Assembly: GCF_011009015.1 (NCBI RefSeq)
Contig: NZ_CP048878.1
Span: 2,517,001 to 2,581,000 of the forward strand
Direction: 5' to 3'
Length of the DNA stretch: 64,000 nucleotides
DNA from: Spartinivicinus ruber
GTDB lineage: Bacteria > Pseudomonadota > Gammaproteobacteria > Pseudomonadales > Zooshikellaceae
This document shows, one piece after another, positions 1 through 12,245 of the stretch (positions within the stretch are counted from its first letter, which is position 1; each line of letters starts with the position of its first letter). The notes beneath the pieces were generated by a model, which was not told the DNA's origin, did not search any database, and worked only from the letters and a program-made list of their open reading frames with translations. A program made the translations under genes and the position numbers.

Positions 1-44
1 GGGGAATTACTGTTCTGGCAGAAGCTATTGATTTGAGTGCGTAG
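1..44 (+). CDS. 3' end of an unidentified gene (partial)
   Basis: The frame beginning at base 3 is open from the window edge to a TAG at 42-44 and reads GITVLAEAIDLSA. A second frame is also open to a TGA at 34-36, so the reading frame is not certain. Too little is left to identify the gene. It would precede ftsK on the same strand. Confidence 0.25.
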   Translation, partial: GITVLAEAIDLSA

Positions 45-173
45 AGAACAAAACAGATTTGCTAGTATAAACACTAAACGATTCAATAATTTAGGCGCGT
101 ATAGTTAATGTTTTGGTGGGCAATAACTTGCTAAACTATTATTATATAAGCTTTTTTGAGGAAGGGTAGGCTA

Positions 174-2540
174 TTGAAAGGCGCGAAAACTCGAGCTAAC
201 GATACTATTACAATTCCCAGTATTTCATTCGTTGCACGACTGAAAGAGGGTATTTTAATTGCCCTGGTGGCAACTTGTGCTTATTTGCTGATGGCGTTAT
301 TTACTTATAGCCCTACTGACCCTGGCTGGTCCCACACAGGTGATGGGCAGCCAGTACAAAATGCAGTTGGCGCATCAGGGGCTTGGTTTGCAGATTTGCT
401 ATTATCACTATTCGGTTATTTTGCTTTTCTGTTTCCATTACTGCTGGCCATTAAAGCCTGGCAGGTATTTCGTTTTCGGCATCACCCCATTGAGTTTAAC
501 GGCCTATTGTGGACTTTGCGGTTTTTGGGGTTGCTAGTAACCGTTGCTACTGGCGCTTCGCTGGCATCGTTGCACTTTTCTATGCCAGCAGCAGAGCAAT
601 TACCAGCGTCCTCGGGTGGCATTCTGGGAACAGTAATCATTAAGCATACATTACCTGCTTTTAATGTTATTGGCTCCACCTTAGTGTTGGTAACTTGTTT
701 TCTAGTAGGAGTGACAGTTTTTACGGATTTATCCTGGCTGCGTTTGATGGATGTAACTGGGCGAGTAGTATTGGACTTTCTTGCTCTGGTAGCACATGGC
801 GGCAAACTGGTTTGGCAGCGCTTGCCAAAGCGTCAGCAGGATGAAGAGATTATAGAGCAACCGGCTAAGCCTCAACGGAGACGGCAGAAGCGCCAAGAGC
901 CCGCTATTGATGATGAGATAGAAGTAGGGGAGGGGGATAAGCGTGCACCGATTTTAATTTCTCCGCTTACACAAGAAGCACCTATCAACAAGGCTCCACA
1001 AGCAAAAGCTACCAAGCCTAGGCGCAATGTCCAGTATGCAGGGCAAGTTTCTGGGGATATGCCTGCAGCTACGTTGTTAGATGAGCCTGACACAGGTAAT
1101 CGCAAGGGCTTTTCTACAGAAGACTTAGAAACCTTATCTGAGCTGCTTGAAGTAAAGTTGAAAGATTTTAACGTGGTGGCGGAAGTGGTTGCTGTGCATC
1201 CTGGGCCAGTAATTACGAGATTTGAAATTCAACCTGCAGCTGGGGTAAAAGTCAGCAAAATTACTAACTTGGCTAAAGATTTGGCCCGTTCTCTGGCAGT
1301 AGTCAGTGTTCGGGTAGTGGAGGTCATTCCTGGGAAATCTGTGGTGGGTATTGAAATCCCCAATGAGGATCGGGAGATTGTTTATTTCAGTGAGGTGATT
1401 AATTCTAAAGCTTATCAGGCTTCTGACTCCCCGCTGAGTTTGGCATTGGGGCATGATATCTCTGGCCAGGCAGTGGTAGTGAACCTTGCTAAGATGCCTC
1501 ACTTACTAGTGGCGGGTACGACAGGCTCAGGTAAGTCAGTTGGAGTTAATAGTATGCTGTTAAGTATGCTGTTTAAGGCCTCGCCTGAAGAGCTGCGGCT
1601 GATCATGGTGGACCCCAAAATGTTGGAACTGTCCATTTATGAAGGGATTCCGCACTTATTAGCGCCAGTCGTAACGGATATGAAGGAGGCTTCCAATGCT
1701 CTGCGTTGGTGTGTGGCAGAGATGGAACGCCGTTACAAGCTGATGGCTAAGCTGGGGGTAAGAAACATAGCCGGGTTTAACCGTAAAGTGAAGGATGCTA
1801 ATAAAGCAGGAGAGCCGATCCCCGATCCTTTACACCAGCCTGTTAGTGAAGATGATCTAGCACCTGGCCTGGAACCTTTACCTTTTATCGTCGTGGTCAT
1901 TGATGAGTTTGCTGACATGATGATGATTGTTGGTAAGAAGGTTGAGGAGTTGATTGCGCGGCTGGCGCAAAAAGCACGGGCAGCCGGTATTCACATGATT
2001 CTGGCAACCCAGCGCCCATCGGTCGATGTGATTACTGGTTTGATCAAGGCGAATATCCCTACCCGAATCAGCTTCCAGGTTTCTTCAAAAATCGATTCTC
2101 GTACCATCTTGGATCAAGGAGGGGCTGAGCAGCTGTTAGGTCATGGTGATATGCTTTATCTCCCTCCGGGTACAGGGGTACCTATTCGAGTCCATGGGGC
2201 ATTTGTGTCTGATGATGAAGTCCATCGGGTGGTGGCAGACTGGAAAGCACGCTCCGAACCCGATTATTTGGATGAGGTCTTACAGGGGGGCGACGCCGAT
2301 GTGCCTGGTATCTCTGCGGAAAATTCGGATGACAGTGAACAAGACGCACTTTATGATGAGGCTGTTGCATTTGTCACAGAATCAAGGCGTGCTTCCATTT
2401 CATCTGTGCAACGACGGTTGAAAATCGGGTATAACCGAGCTGCACGAATGATTGAGGCAATGGAGGCAGCCGGTGTGGTTAGCCCAATGGGCAGTAATGG
2501 CTCCCGGGAAGTTATCGCTCCAGCCCCTGTCACTGACTAA
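174..2540 (+). CDS. ftsK: DNA translocase FtsK
   Basis: FtsK pumps DNA at the division septum and brings the chromosome dimer-resolution sites together for XerCD. The N-terminus carries four hydrophobic segments within roughly the first 200 residues. A charged linker follows, then the RecA-like motor with Walker A GTTGSGKS at about residue 448 and Walker [15 protein letters not shown]-terminal winged-helix gamma domain ([15 protein letters not shown]) is intact. At about 790 residues the linker is short compared with the E. coli protein, as is usual outside enterics. An in-frame TTG exists at 156, but the purine-rich GAGGAAGGG lies at 158-166, so TTG at 174 is the better start. lolA follows directly. 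Confidence 0.95.
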   Translation: MKGAKTRANDTITIPSISFVARLKEGILIALVATCAYLLMALFTYSPTDPGWSHTGDGQPVQNAVGASGAWFADLLLSLFGYFAFLFPLLLAIKAWQVFRFRHHPIEFNGLLWTLRFLGLLVTVATGASLASLHFSMPAAEQLPASSGGILGTVIIKHTLPAFNVIGSTLVLVTCFLVGVTVFTDLSWLRLMDVTGRVVLDFLALVAHGGKLVWQRLPKRQQDEEIIEQPAKPQRRRQKRQEPAIDDEIEVGEGDKRAPILISPLTQEAPINKAPQAKATKPRRNVQYAGQVSGDMPAATLLDEPDTGNRKGFSTEDLETLSELLEVKLKDFNVVAEVVAVHPGPVITRFEIQPAAGVKVSKITNLAKDLARSLAVVSVRVVEVIPGKSVVGIEIPNEDREIVYFSEVINSKAYQASDSPLSLALGHDISGQAVVVNLAKMPHLLVAGTTGSGKSVGVNSMLLSMLFKASPEELRLIMVDPKMLELSIYEGIPHLLAPVVTDMKEASNALRWCVAEMERRYKLMAKLGVRNIAGFNRKVKDANKAGEPIPDPLHQPVSEDDLAPGLEPLPFIVVVIDEFADMMMIVGKKVEELIARLAQKARAAGIHMILATQRPSVDVITGLIKANIPTRISFQVSSKIDSRTILDQGGAEQLLGHGDMLYLPPGTGVPIRVHGAFVSDDEVHRVVADWKARSEPDYLDEVLQGGDADVPGISAENSDDSEQDALYDEAVAFVTESRRASISSVQRRLKIGYNRAARMIEAMEAAGVVSPMGSNGSREVIAPAPVTD

Positions 2541-2566
2541 ATAATCTGTTGTTGGAAAGGTTTACT

Positions 2567-3199
2567 GTGTTGAAACAAATTACATTGGCCGTAGTCGGCT
2601 TCTGTTTAGCCTCGACGGCAATGGCCGATCAGCAAGCCGTTGAAGCGTTAAACAAATTATTGGAAAAATCTCACTCAATTACTGCGCAGTTTCATCAAAT
2701 TACATTGAATGCGGCGGGTAATCGAACTCAAAAATCTGAAGGTTTGGTGGCAGTATCCCGACCCAATCAGTTTCGCTGGGAGGTTACTGGACCATTTCCT
2801 CAGCTAGTCATTTCAGATGGGGCTAAAGTGTGGGTATATGATCCAGACCTTGAGCAAGTTACAGTTCAAAAACTGGATAAACAGATCAGCACTACACCTG
2901 CATTATTACTGAGTGGTGATGTAAATAAACTGGCGGATAATTTTGAAGTAGTGAAAATGGGTGATGCTAAAGGCAAGTCCGTTGGTTTTAAATTAACCCC
3001 AAAAGCGAAGGACAGTGTTTTTGAAGCTTTACGCCTAACGTTTAATAATGATGTGTTAGCGAATATGAAACTCACTGATTCATTAGGAGCGCATACCACA
3101 ATTGACTTTACTGATATTAGTACCAATAACAAAATCCCAGCTGATAAATTTAAATTGCCAGCCGATGTGCTGAAAAGTGCTGATGTGATTGAAGAGTAA
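2567..3199 (+). CDS. lolA: Outer-membrane lipoprotein carrier LolA
   Basis: LolA is the periplasmic chaperone that takes lipoproteins from LolCDE and hands them to LolB at the outer membrane. From GTG 2567 the protein opens with a clean type I signal peptide ending in STAMA before DQQAV. The lolA hallmarks QFHQIT, RPNQFRWEV and VWVYDPDLEQVTV follow. About 210 residues is the usual length. The start was set at GTG 2567 (TTG 2570 also possible) because GGAAAGG at 2554-2560 would lie inside the coding region if TTG 2549 were used. It sits between ftsK and rarA, the order I know from Pseudomonas-type genomes. Confidence 0.93.
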   Translation: MLKQITLAVVGFCLASTAMADQQAVEALNKLLEKSHSITAQFHQITLNAAGNRTQKSEGLVAVSRPNQFRWEVTGPFPQLVISDGAKVWVYDPDLEQVTVQKLDKQISTTPALLLSGDVNKLADNFEVVKMGDAKGKSVGFKLTPKAKDSVFEALRLTFNNDVLANMKLTDSLGAHTTIDFTDISTNNKIPADKFKLPADVLKSADVIEE

Positions 3200-3202
3200 T
3201 TT

Positions 3203-4525
3203 ATGTCTGACCTGTTTGCAGACCAGTCGCTGCCTTGGCAGCCACTGGCTGCGCGAATGCGCCCTCGCACCCTTGATGAATATGTTGGTCAAGCCCATTT
3301 GCTGGGGGCAGGTGAGCCATTAGGAGAAGCGATTCGCCAGGGCCAGTTGCACTCCATGGTGTTGTGGGGGCCACCAGGAGTGGGTAAAACCACCTTGGCT
3401 AAATTGCTGGCAGAATATACCAAAGCCCACTTTCAAACCCTTTCGGCCGTATTAGCAGGGGTTAAAGATATTCGAGATGCCGTGCAACAGGCAAAAATGC
3501 GCCAGCAGCCGACAATCCTGTTTGTAGATGAAGTCCATCGTTTTAATAAAGCCCAGCAAGATGCCTTTTTACCTTATGTGGAAGATGGCACCATTGTTTT
3601 TATTGGCGCGACCACTGAAAACCCCGCCTTCGAATTAAATAATGCCCTATTATCCCGAGCCAGAGTTTATACCTTAAAGCCTCTGGAAGATGTGCAGTTG
3701 GAGCAATTACTATCGCAAGCATTGACTGATCGTGAGCGCGGTATTGGCAAAAAACAGCTGAGTAGTAATCTCGATGCACAAGCATTACTGCTAATGGCAG
3801 CTAATGGAGATGCCAGGCGACTGCTTAATGTGCTGGAAGTAGTGGCTGATTTAGCTGAAGATGGGTCAACGATTACTGCTGAACAAATTAAGCCAGTTAT
3901 TGCTGATTTACCTAAGCGCTTTGATAAAGGCGGTGATGTTTTTTACGATCAAATTTCAGCTTTACATAAAGCGGTTAGAGGCTCATCCCCCGATGCAGCC
4001 CTATACTGGTTTTCCAGAATGTTGGATGGTGGCTGTGACCCCTTGTACATCGCTCGACGGGTAGTGCGAATGGCCAGTGAAGATATTGGTAATGCCGACC
4101 CAAGAGCGTTATCTGTTTGCTTGTCTGCCTGGAATGTGCAGGAGCGTTTAGGTAGTCCTGAGGGAGAACTGGCGATTGCTCAAGCGATAACTTATTGTGC
4201 ATGTGCGCCAAAAAGTAATGCAGTTTATGTGGCTTATAAAAAAGCACGGGCAGCGGTTAAGGAATTACCGGATTATGAAGTACCAATCCATTTACGTAGT
4301 GCACCCACTAAACTACAGAAGTCGTTAGGTCATGGTGCAGAATATCGATATGCCCATGATGAGCCCAATGCCTATGCGTCAGGTGAGCAGTATTTTCCCC
4401 CTGAAATGGTCGGTGCGCAGTTTTATCAGCCTGTTGATCGTGGTCTAGAACAAAAGATTAAGCAGAAGCTGACACAGCTGGCTGAGTGGGATCAGCAAAG
4501 CGAATTACAGCGCTATTCGGATTAG
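3203..4525 (+). CDS. rarA: Replication-associated recombination protein A (RarA/MgsA AAA ATPase)
   Basis: RarA is a clamp-loader-like AAA ATPase that acts at stalled replication forks. Walker A GPPGVGKT lies at residues 56-63, Walker B is [12 protein letters not shown], and sensor 1 is IGATTENP, as expected of the RarA/Mgs1/WRNIP1 family. The C-terminal tetramerisation part contains [14 protein letters not shown] and YFPPEMVG, both typical. At 440 residues the length is normal. It begins 3 bases after the lolA stop, so co-transcription with lolA is likely. Confidence 0.95.
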   Translation: MSDLFADQSLPWQPLAARMRPRTLDEYVGQAHLLGAGEPLGEAIRQGQLHSMVLWGPPGVGKTTLAKLLAEYTKAHFQTLSAVLAGVKDIRDAVQQAKMRQQPTILFVDEVHRFNKAQQDAFLPYVEDGTIVFIGATTENPAFELNNALLSRARVYTLKPLEDVQLEQLLSQALTDRERGIGKKQLSSNLDAQALLLMAANGDARRLLNVLEVVADLAEDGSTITAEQIKPVIADLPKRFDKGGDVFYDQISALHKAVRGSSPDAALYWFSRMLDGGCDPLYIARRVVRMASEDIGNADPRALSVCLSAWNVQERLGSPEGELAIAQAITYCACAPKSNAVYVAYKKARAAVKELPDYEVPIHLRSAPTKLQKSLGHGAEYRYAHDEPNAYASGEQYFPPEMVGAQFYQPVDRGLEQKIKQKLTQLAEWDQQSELQRYSD

Positions 4526-4551
4526 CAACGCCAATTAATAGTTTAATTACC

Positions 4552-6259
<1,708 letters not shown>

Positions 6260-6328
6260 TTAGCTTAGATCAAAAGCTCATTTGCTGAAGTTACCTGGCT
6301 TAGCGACAATAGGAGCCAGTTTCAGTAA

Positions 6329-7735
6329 ATGGGTTTTTCAATGGATCAGTTGCCATTATTTCATAATTTAAAAAACCGCCCTTGTCTGTTAGTCGGTGGT
6401 GGGGATGTAGCTAATCGTAAGGCGCATCTCCTATTGCAGGCAGGAGCAAAGTTAATAGTGGTTGCCCCACAAATTAATGACAACCTACAAAACCAGGTCA
6501 TTCAGCAGGGAAGCCAGTATCATCTTCGATGTTTTGATCCTCAGGATATACAACACTTACCTTATGCATTAGTGGTAGCAGCTACTAACGACCAGCAGGT
6601 TAATCAACAAGTTTCCCAGTTAGCACAACAGGCTAATATCCCCGTTAACGTTGTGGATCAACCTGCCTTATCAACGGTTACTTTCCCGGCCATTATTGAT
6701 CGTTCGCCCTTAACCATTGCAATTAGTAGTGGTGGTGCGGCCCCCGTTTTAGCACGTTTACTGCGCGGCAAAATTGAGTCACTGATTCCCCATCGCTATG
6801 GCCAATTGGCTGAGTTGGCAGGTAAATTCCGGGAAAAAGTGAAGCAACGGTTTAATGTCATTAATGATCGGCGCTATTTTTGGGAAAAAGTTCTTACAGG
6901 ACCTATTGCCGAACAAGCTTTTGCTGGCAAGCTCGACAAAGCAGAACAGCAATTGGAGTCTGCACTTGCTGAAGCTACACCCACTAAACTAGGTGAAGTC
7001 TATTTAGTGGGGGGGGGACCAGGCGACCCTGATTTATTGACATTTAGGGCGTTACGCTTGATGCAGCAAGCAGATGTGGTGCTATATGATAGGTTGGTGT
7101 CACCTGAAGTATTAGAACTAGTACGGCGCGACGCTGACCGACTCTATGTTGGTAAAGCACGTTCAAATCACGCACTCCCTCAAGCAGAAATTAATCAACG
7201 GTTAATCGACTTAGCTTTAGAAGGTAAACGAGTTTTACGCCTAAAAGGTGGAGACCCTTTTATTTTTGGTCGTGGTGGAGAAGAAATTGATCGGTTAGCA
7301 GAGGCTGGCATTCCCTTTCAAGTGGTGCCGGGCATTACCGCTGCTTCTGGGTGTGCCAGTTATGCTGGGATACCATTAACCCACCGAGACTATGCTCAGT
7401 CAGTACGATTTATTACTGGTCATATGAAAGAAGGCCACCTTGAGCTTCCCTGGCAGCAGTTTACTAACCCAGCTGAAACCTTGGTGTTTTATATGGGATT
7501 GATGGGGCTGGGCACTATCTGCCAGCAATTACAACATCACGGTCGCAGCCCAGATACACCGATTGCGTTAGTTCAACAAGGTACCACCCAAAAACAACGG
7601 GTTTATACTGGTACGTTAGCAACCATTGAAGCTGTTATTAAAGATCAGGAAGTTAAGCCACCTACGTTGATAATAGTGGGAGAGGTTGTGTCCTTACAGA
7701 GTAAGCTGGCTTGGTTTTCTGCGGAGACAAAATAA
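6329..7735 (+). CDS. cysG: Siroheme synthase CysG (bifunctional)
   Basis: CysG makes siroheme for sulfite and nitrite reductases. The N-terminal half is the NAD-dependent precorrin-2 dehydrogenase/sirohydrochlorin ferrochelatase ([29 protein letters not shown]). The C-terminal half is the SAM-dependent uroporphyrinogen-III methyltransferase ([41 protein letters not shown]). Total 468 residues, close to the E. coli length. ATG 6329 follows AGGAG at 6311 with acceptable spacing; the family would also allow ATG 6341. It converges with the tus operon, so sulfur-related genes lie on both strands here. Confidence 0.96.
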   Translation: MGFSMDQLPLFHNLKNRPCLLVGGGDVANRKAHLLLQAGAKLIVVAPQINDNLQNQVIQQGSQYHLRCFDPQDIQHLPYALVVAATNDQQVNQQVSQLAQQANIPVNVVDQPALSTVTFPAIIDRSPLTIAISSGGAAPVLARLLRGKIESLIPHRYGQLAELAGKFREKVKQRFNVINDRRYFWEKVLTGPIAEQAFAGKLDKAEQQLESALAEATPTKLGEVYLVGGGPGDPDLLTFRALRLMQQADVVLYDRLVSPEVLELVRRDADRLYVGKARSNHALPQAEINQRLIDLALEGKRVLRLKGGDPFIFGRGGEEIDRLAEAGIPFQVVPGITAASGCASYAGIPLTHRDYAQSVRFITGHMKEGHLELPWQQFTNPAETLVFYMGLMGLGTICQQLQHHGRSPDTPIALVQQGTTQKQRVYTGTLATIEAVIKDQEVKPPTLIIVGEVVSLQSKLAWFSAETK

Positions 7736-7768
7736 TAGCTAGCCCTACCTATTCCTTGAGCCAAAAAA

Positions 7769-8104
7769 TTAAAAACAATTAGTCGGCCTGGGTAGGCCGG
7801 CAATTTTTGCGGCTAGTTTGGCAGGGCTGCCTGGAAACAGTTGCATCAGGTAAATAGAGTTACCTTTGTCTTTGCCCAGGCTATTAGCAATGTACTTAAC
7901 AAAAGGGCGCATGGCAGGGGATTGCTCAAACTGCTGGTAAAAATCCCGTAGGGCATAGATGACTTCCCAATGGCTATCACTCAGCTCAAGCCCTTCTTGT
8001 TCAGCCAGTGCCACTGCTACCGATTGATCCCAGTCGGAAAGCCGCTTTAAATAGCCTTCCTTATCTAGCAGGATCGTTTTATCAGACACTGTTATACACT
8101 GCAT
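7769..8104 (-). CDS. tusE: TusE / DsrC-family sulfur relay protein
   Basis: TusE accepts persulfide sulfur from TusBCD and passes it to MnmA for 2-thiolation of the wobble uridine in some tRNAs. The protein has 111 residues and ends GLPRPTNCF. The penultimate cysteine is the conserved sulfur-carrying residue of the DsrC/TusE family. Central LSDSHWEVIYALRDFYQQF is also diagnostic. It is the last gene of tusDCBE and starts 1 base after the tusB stop. Confidence 0.94.
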   Translation of the reverse strand: MQCITVSDKTILLDKEGYLKRLSDWDQSVAVALAEQEGLELSDSHWEVIYALRDFYQQFEQSPAMRPFVKYIANSLGKDKGNSIYLMQLFPGSPAKLAAKIAGLPRPTNCF

Positions 8105-8105
8105 A

Positions 8106-8399
8106 TTAATACCAGCTAATTACCTGTTTATGTTCGGTGCATAGTTTGACAAAGCCAGGATAGCCAATCAACTGAATGTCAGGAAAGAGCAGGGCTTTTA
8201 TCCCTCTTGCTATGCAGTCAGGTTTAAGGGCATAGAGGTTAATTTCAGTATGCATTGCTAGAAGCTTCATAGAGATAGTTTCCTGAATCCCTAGATAAAC
8301 ACCTTCTTCAATCAATAACAGACTATCACCGGCAACCATCGTATCAGAGCAGCTCTGGATTAGTTTTTCCGAAGCTTGGTTTAATGTATGTAAAATCAT
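8106..8399 (-). CDS. tusB: TusB, sulfurtransferase complex subunit
   Basis: Small subunit (about 97 residues) of the TusBCD hexamer that relays sulfur from TusA to TusE. The start MILHTLNQAS at 8399 fits the family; a longer frame to 8420 would overlap tusC. The sequence SLLLIEEGVYLG matches TusB/DsrH proteins. Like other TusB proteins it is the least conserved member, so the call rests partly on its place between tusC and tusE. Confidence 0.88.
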   Translation of the reverse strand: MILHTLNQASEKLIQSCSDTMVAGDSLLLIEEGVYLGIQETISMKLLAMHTEINLYALKPDCIARGIKALLFPDIQLIGYPGFVKLCTEHKQVISWY

Positions 8400-8403
8400 A
8401 GGG

Positions 8404-8760
8404 CTATAAAGAAATAACAATATCTTGCTGGCGAATTAAATGGCTAAGCTGTTGGCTAGCTAAAACATGTACATTATCCATTAATTGTTCTGGCTTAATG
8501 CCTCGGCAGGCAAGGTCTTGTTCAGATACATAGAGCGTTTCAATGTCATACATAGGCAATACAGCCAACTGCTTGCCCAGGTGTTTCTGATGAATTTTTT
8601 CGCCTGCTTGCGCTTTAATAGCTTGAAAAACGCCATCACCTAGCAATACCAGTGTGGTAGGAATATCAAAGGTAGCGGCTACTAATACTGCATCGAGTGC
8701 TTCTTTGGCGCGAGGGGATGCGTAAGGCGACTGCTGAGAGATAATACATACACTTTTCAT
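8404..8760 (-). CDS. tusC: TusC, sulfurtransferase complex subunit
   Basis: DsrF/TusC-type subunit of the TusBCD complex. MKSVCIISQQSPYAS at the start and ARGIKPEQL near the end are typical. The start at 8760 gives 118 residues; an upstream in-frame start at 8796 would overlap tusD and is not needed. It lies 25 bases after tusD in the same operon. Confidence 0.9.
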   Translation of the reverse strand: MKSVCIISQQSPYASPRAKEALDAVLVAATFDIPTTLVLLGDGVFQAIKAQAGEKIHQKHLGKQLAVLPMYDIETLYVSEQDLACRGIKPEQLMDNVHVLASQQLSHLIRQQDIVISL

Positions 8761-8785
8761 GTCGTTTATTTTCCTTGCACAGTGC

Positions 8786-9178
8786 TTAAGCCCCAAAGGT
8801 TATCACTTGGTCAGAATGTTGAGTCGCTTCAATTAATTGACCCAAACCAGATAATGGCCAGTTTTTATGTAAATTGGCAGCGGGTAACTCGTAACGACTT
8901 TGCTCTTGTTCATCAATAACGCCCCGGCGTAATGCGGCACCAATACAAACGACACAATCGAGCTTATTTCTTTTAATAAATTTGTTCCATTCTTTGGGTA
9001 AATTAAGCTCATCTTGTGGAGGAGTGACCAGACTATTACCGCAGTGAACACCATCCTGGTAGAAAAATATCCGGTAAATACTGTGGCCCTCTTTTAGCGC
9101 TGCTTTAGCAAAGTTTAGAGCTGTATAAGGTGCCTCACTGTTATAAGGTCCACCAGCAATTAATAAGGTAAATTTCAT
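8786..9178 (-). CDS. tusD: TusD, catalytic sulfurtransferase subunit
   Basis: DsrE/TusD subunit that carries the persulfide in the TusBCD complex. The family opening FTLLIAGGPYNSEA and the later VHCGN are clear. The active cysteine is expected in CVVCIGAALRRG, where Cys78 falls at the same position as in E. coli TusD (from memory). Length 130 residues is normal. It is the first gene of the leftward tusDCBE operon; yccA lies upstream on the same strand. Confidence 0.93.
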   Translation of the reverse strand: MKFTLLIAGGPYNSEAPYTALNFAKAALKEGHSIYRIFFYQDGVHCGNSLVTPPQDELNLPKEWNKFIKRNKLDCVVCIGAALRRGVIDEQEQSRYELPAANLHKNWPLSGLGQLIEATQHSDQVITFGA

Positions 9179-9217
9179 TTGGAACTAGCCCTATCACTCC
9201 ATCTTAATCATTAGGCC

Positions 9218-9246
9218 AAAAAAAAACCCTGCAGTTGCAGGGTTTT
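9218..9246 (-). terminator. Intrinsic terminator after yccA
   Basis: On the minus strand, AAAACCCTGCA, a 2-base loop and TGCAGGGTTTT form a perfect hairpin, followed by a run of nine T. It sits just after the yccA stop and before tusD, separating the two leftward units. Confidence 0.85.
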
Positions 9247-9264
9247 AGCATATCTTCTTAAGGC

Positions 9265-9936
9265 TTAGTCGTCACCTGAGAAGGCCATGAAAATATGTAG
9301 TAAAGAAATAAACAAGTTATAGATAGAAGCGAATAGCGTGATAGTGGCCAGAATGTAGTTGGTCTCACCACCGTTGATAATTTCACCTGTCTGGTAGAGT
9401 ATCAGAGCACTGGCAAATACCATGAAGGCACATGAAATTGCTAAGCTAAATCCGCTGATGTCAAAGATCAATGACATTACCACGGCCGCGAGCAGAACAA
9501 TGGCACCCGCGAAAAGAAACCCACGTAAGAACGAGAAGTCACGCCGGCTCACCAGTGCATAGCCTGATAGAGCTAAGAAGATAAATGCTGTACCACCAAG
9601 TGCATTCATCACAATAGCCGTACCTTGGCCACTACTCATAAACATATTGAGAATGGGGCCGAGTGCGAAGCCGACAAAACCGGTAAATGCAAAAACGGCG
9701 GCAATTCCCCAGACACTGCGGCACAGTGCTTGAGCCAGGAAAGATAGCCCGATGAAGCCTCCCAGGAACACCCATGGGTTAATCATTGGGGCATTGCGGA
9801 AGATAAAAGCACAAACAGCGGCAAAGCCTAGCGATAGGCTGAGTAAGATGTAAGTGTTTTTTAACACCTTGTTGGTTTGAATAATCGAAGCCTCTTTGGA
9901 GGCAGCTGCTGTTGCATATTGATTATTTTCTAACAC
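9265..9936 (-). CDS. yccA: Bax inhibitor-1 family membrane protein (YccA-like)
   Basis: Inner-membrane protein with about seven hydrophobic segments over 223 residues. E. coli YccA binds FtsH and modulates its proteolysis. The family features ALGGTAFIFLALSGYAL and a C-terminal run IYNLFISLLHIFMAF with acidic residues at the tip (SGDD) are visible. In E. coli, yccA is also next to tusE, which supports the assignment. Confidence 0.9.
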   Translation of the reverse strand: MLENNQYATAAASKEASIIQTNKVLKNTYILLSLSLGFAAVCAFIFRNAPMINPWVFLGGFIGLSFLAQALCRSVWGIAAVFAFTGFVGFALGPILNMFMSSGQGTAIVMNALGGTAFIFLALSGYALVSRRDFSFLRGFLFAGAIVLLAAVVMSLIFDISGFSLAISCAFMVFASALILYQTGEIINGGETNYILATITLFASIYNLFISLLHIFMAFSGDD

Positions 9937-10087
9937 GATAAACTCCTGTTTTGTTTATAAAACAAGCAAAAAATGCCTTTGTTGAAAATCATACCTCTGT
10001 CACAGTTAAAATCAAGCAATTAGCCGTTGACTCTGAAAAAAAATCCGGTATTATCTGCCACCAAGTTCGGGGGCACCCAAACAGTTT

Positions 10088-10178
10088 GGAGAGGTGGCTG
10101 AGTGGTTGAAAGCACCGGTCTTGAAAACCGGCGTGGGTTAATAGCCCACCCAGGGTTCAAATCCCTGCCTCTCCGCCA
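10088..10178 (+). tRNA. tRNA-Ser (anticodon TGA)
   Basis: A 91-base sequence with acceptor stem GGAGAGG/CCTCTCC, encoded CCA and a long variable arm, as in class II tRNAs. The anticodon loop CTTGAAA gives anticodon TGA, decoding UCA/UCG. The T arm GGGTTCAAATCCC is canonical. No integrase or duplicated tRNA end lies nearby, so it does not look like an attachment site in this strain. Confidence 0.97.
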
Positions 10179-10185
10179 AACGTCG

Positions 10186-10218
10186 AAAAAGGGTCTATTA
10201 TCATAGACCCTTTTTTTT
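10186..10218 (+). terminator. Terminator of the tRNA-Ser transcript
   Basis: GGGTCTA, a 6-base loop and TAGACCC (10191-10210) are followed by eight T, 12 bases after the tRNA end. A good factor-independent terminator. Confidence 0.9.
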
Positions 10219-10576
10219 ATGGTAAGTTTTTGAACAAATGCCACTTAAACAGAACTCACATAATCGTCTGTCGTTTGCCAGTCCTGTCTCAAATATTATC
10301 CATCGCTCATTACTTGTTTTAGTTTTACGTCAACTGAATTAAAACAATTGGATTCCTTTTTATTACTTTATCCTTGAGTTTGCATCAAAGTCTGCTTCAG
10401 TTGCTTACTGTGGCTGCTCATTAGTCTTTTGTTATAAGTGTAGATAAACCTGAGCATGGCGTGCACATTGGTGTATAAGTCGTGGCGAGCTAGGTCGATA
10501 GTTGAAAATAATCCTAAGCTAAAGAGTCTAAATTAACACAATAAGTGCTTCAGTATTGAGGGCATTGGTTAGCTGT
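10219..10576. other. Intergenic region, tRNA terminator to sdaA
   Basis: About 360 bases, A+T-rich, with stop codons in all frames. I see no conserved RNA fold or clear promoter pair. It presumably holds the sdaA promoter. Confidence 0.4.
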
Positions 10577-11965
10577 ATGAGTGAGAACACGATATTAAGT
10601 ATTTTTGACCTCTTTAAAATCGGTATTGGTCCATCAAGCTCCCATACAGTGGGGCCAATGTGGGCGGTCTATCGGTTTTTAGCTGATGGTAAGGATTGTC
10701 TGAACGAAGTGGTTAAGGTAAAAGTAGCCTTGTATGGTTCACTGGCGCTGACGGGTAAAGGCCATGGCACCGATACTGCGGTATTGCTGGGACTGCTGGG
10801 AGAGAGGCCAGATGAAGTAGACCCTGAGGAGGTCACTGCTAAGCTCGATGAAATCAAAGCTACTCACCGCTTGTTGCTGGCGGGTCAGCATGAAATTGCT
10901 TTTAATCCTGATCAGGCCATAGAGTTCCACAATGATACCTTTTTGCCTGAGCACCCCAATGGTATTGAACTTACCCTTTATGACGTAAATGGTCTGGTGC
11001 TTCATCATGATCAATTTTTCTCGGTCGGTGGAGGTTTTGTTGTCAGTAAAGATGAGCTTTCTGCTGCTGCCCCAGTTGCACCAGAAATAGAGGTGCCTTT
11101 TCCTTTTCATACAGCAGCCGAATTGCTAGCACTCTGTAAGCAGCACAATCTCTCTATTGCTCAGTTGGTGTTTGCCAATGAGGAAGTATTGCAAGGTTCT
11201 ATGGCAGCAGTTGAGCAACAGTTAGAGGCAATTTGGCAAGTATTTCATAGCTGTATTGAGCGGGGGTGTCGAACTGAAGGAGAGTTGCCTGGTGGTTTGA
11301 GTGTTCAACGGCGTGCCTCAAAATTGTATAAAGCGCTTTGTGGTCGTCCTGAGGACTCTTTGAAAGATCCTCTTACGGTCATGGACTGGATTAGTTTATT
11401 TGCCTTGGCTGTTAACGAAGAAAATGCAGCTGGTGGGCGGGTGGTGACAGCACCCACTAATGGTGCTGCTGGAGTGATTCCTGCCGTATTAAGTTATTAC
11501 ATGCGTTTTGTGCCAGGCGCTAATCAACAAGGACTGTATGACTTTTTGGCAACGGCGGCAGCTGTTGGCATGCTTTATAAAAAGAATGCTTCTATTTCTG
11601 CTGCAGAAGTGGGTTGTCAGGGAGAGATAGGCGTTGCTTGTTCAATGGCAGCAGGTGCTTTGGCTGCTGTATTAGGTGGAACAGCTGAACAAGTGGAAAA
11701 TGCAGCTGAGATTGGTATGGAACACAGTTTGGGTATGACTTGTGATCCTATTGGTGGTTTGGTTCAAATCCCTTGTATTGAGCGTAATACCATGGGGGCT
11801 GTTAAAGCGGTAAATGCGGCTCGACTTGCATTACGGGGTGATGGTACTCACCGGGTAGCTTTAGATAGTGTGATTGAAACCATGCGTCAAACAGGGATGG
11901 ATATGCAATCGAAGTACAAAGAAACAGCGTTAGGTGGGTTAGCGGTTAACGTAGTGCTTTGTTAG
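10577..11965 (+). CDS. sdaA: L-serine ammonia-lyase (iron-sulfur type)
   Basis: Converts L-serine to pyruvate and ammonia using a [4Fe-4S] cluster. The beta domain opens with [21 protein letters not shown] and the alpha domain carries [20 protein letters not shown] and [18 protein letters not shown]. Conserved cluster cysteines are visible in [14 protein letters not shown] and [12 protein letters not shown] 10577 (MSENTILSI) is preferred over the in-frame TTG at 10556, which would add a tail the family lacks. Single chain, 462 residues, the usual length. It appears monocistronic. Whether it is SdaA or SdaB cannot be told here. Confidence 0.93.
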   Translation: MSENTILSIFDLFKIGIGPSSSHTVGPMWAVYRFLADGKDCLNEVVKVKVALYGSLALTGKGHGTDTAVLLGLLGERPDEVDPEEVTAKLDEIKATHRLLLAGQHEIAFNPDQAIEFHNDTFLPEHPNGIELTLYDVNGLVLHHDQFFSVGGGFVVSKDELSAAAPVAPEIEVPFPFHTAAELLALCKQHNLSIAQLVFANEEVLQGSMAAVEQQLEAIWQVFHSCIERGCRTEGELPGGLSVQRRASKLYKALCGRPEDSLKDPLTVMDWISLFALAVNEENAAGGRVVTAPTNGAAGVIPAVLSYYMRFVPGANQQGLYDFLATAAAVGMLYKKNASISAAEVGCQGEIGVACSMAAGALAAVLGGTAEQVENAAEIGMEHSLGMTCDPIGGLVQIPCIERNTMGAVKAVNAARLALRGDGTHRVALDSVIETMRQTGMDMQSKYKETALGGLAVNVVLC

Positions 11966-12245
11966 GTTATCGTATGAAAAAATATTTATGAGATTGTATC
12001 AAAACTTAGCAGATATGAGCTAAGGCATAAGCCTTTTCAGAGCTTGAAGTGCTAGGGACAGTACTTCAAGAGCGGTGGAAGAATGTCCTGTTACTCCAAT
12101 TAAACACTCAGCTTACTTATTACTCCCTTTTGCGACACTCTGTTTTGCTAGGGAGGTGTAATAGAATTACTCCTGCCCCTTGATTTTGTCTTTATTGGTG
12201 GCCATATCTTAATCTTATAGAGAGAAAATGCTGTAAGAGGTGTTC

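Noticed and set aside
1134-1502. Antisense frame within ftsK
   Set aside because: Shadow of the conserved motor domain; no independent support.
4526-4551. Possible fluoride riboswitch before crcB
   Set aside because: Only 26 bases separate rarA and crcB, too short for that RNA.
10088-10178. tRNA-Ser as a prophage attachment site
   Set aside because: No integrase, repeat or foreign genes next to it; the prophage uses dusA.
10020-10244. Antisense frame over tRNA-Ser
   Set aside because: It covers the whole tRNA and its terminator, so it cannot be a real gene.
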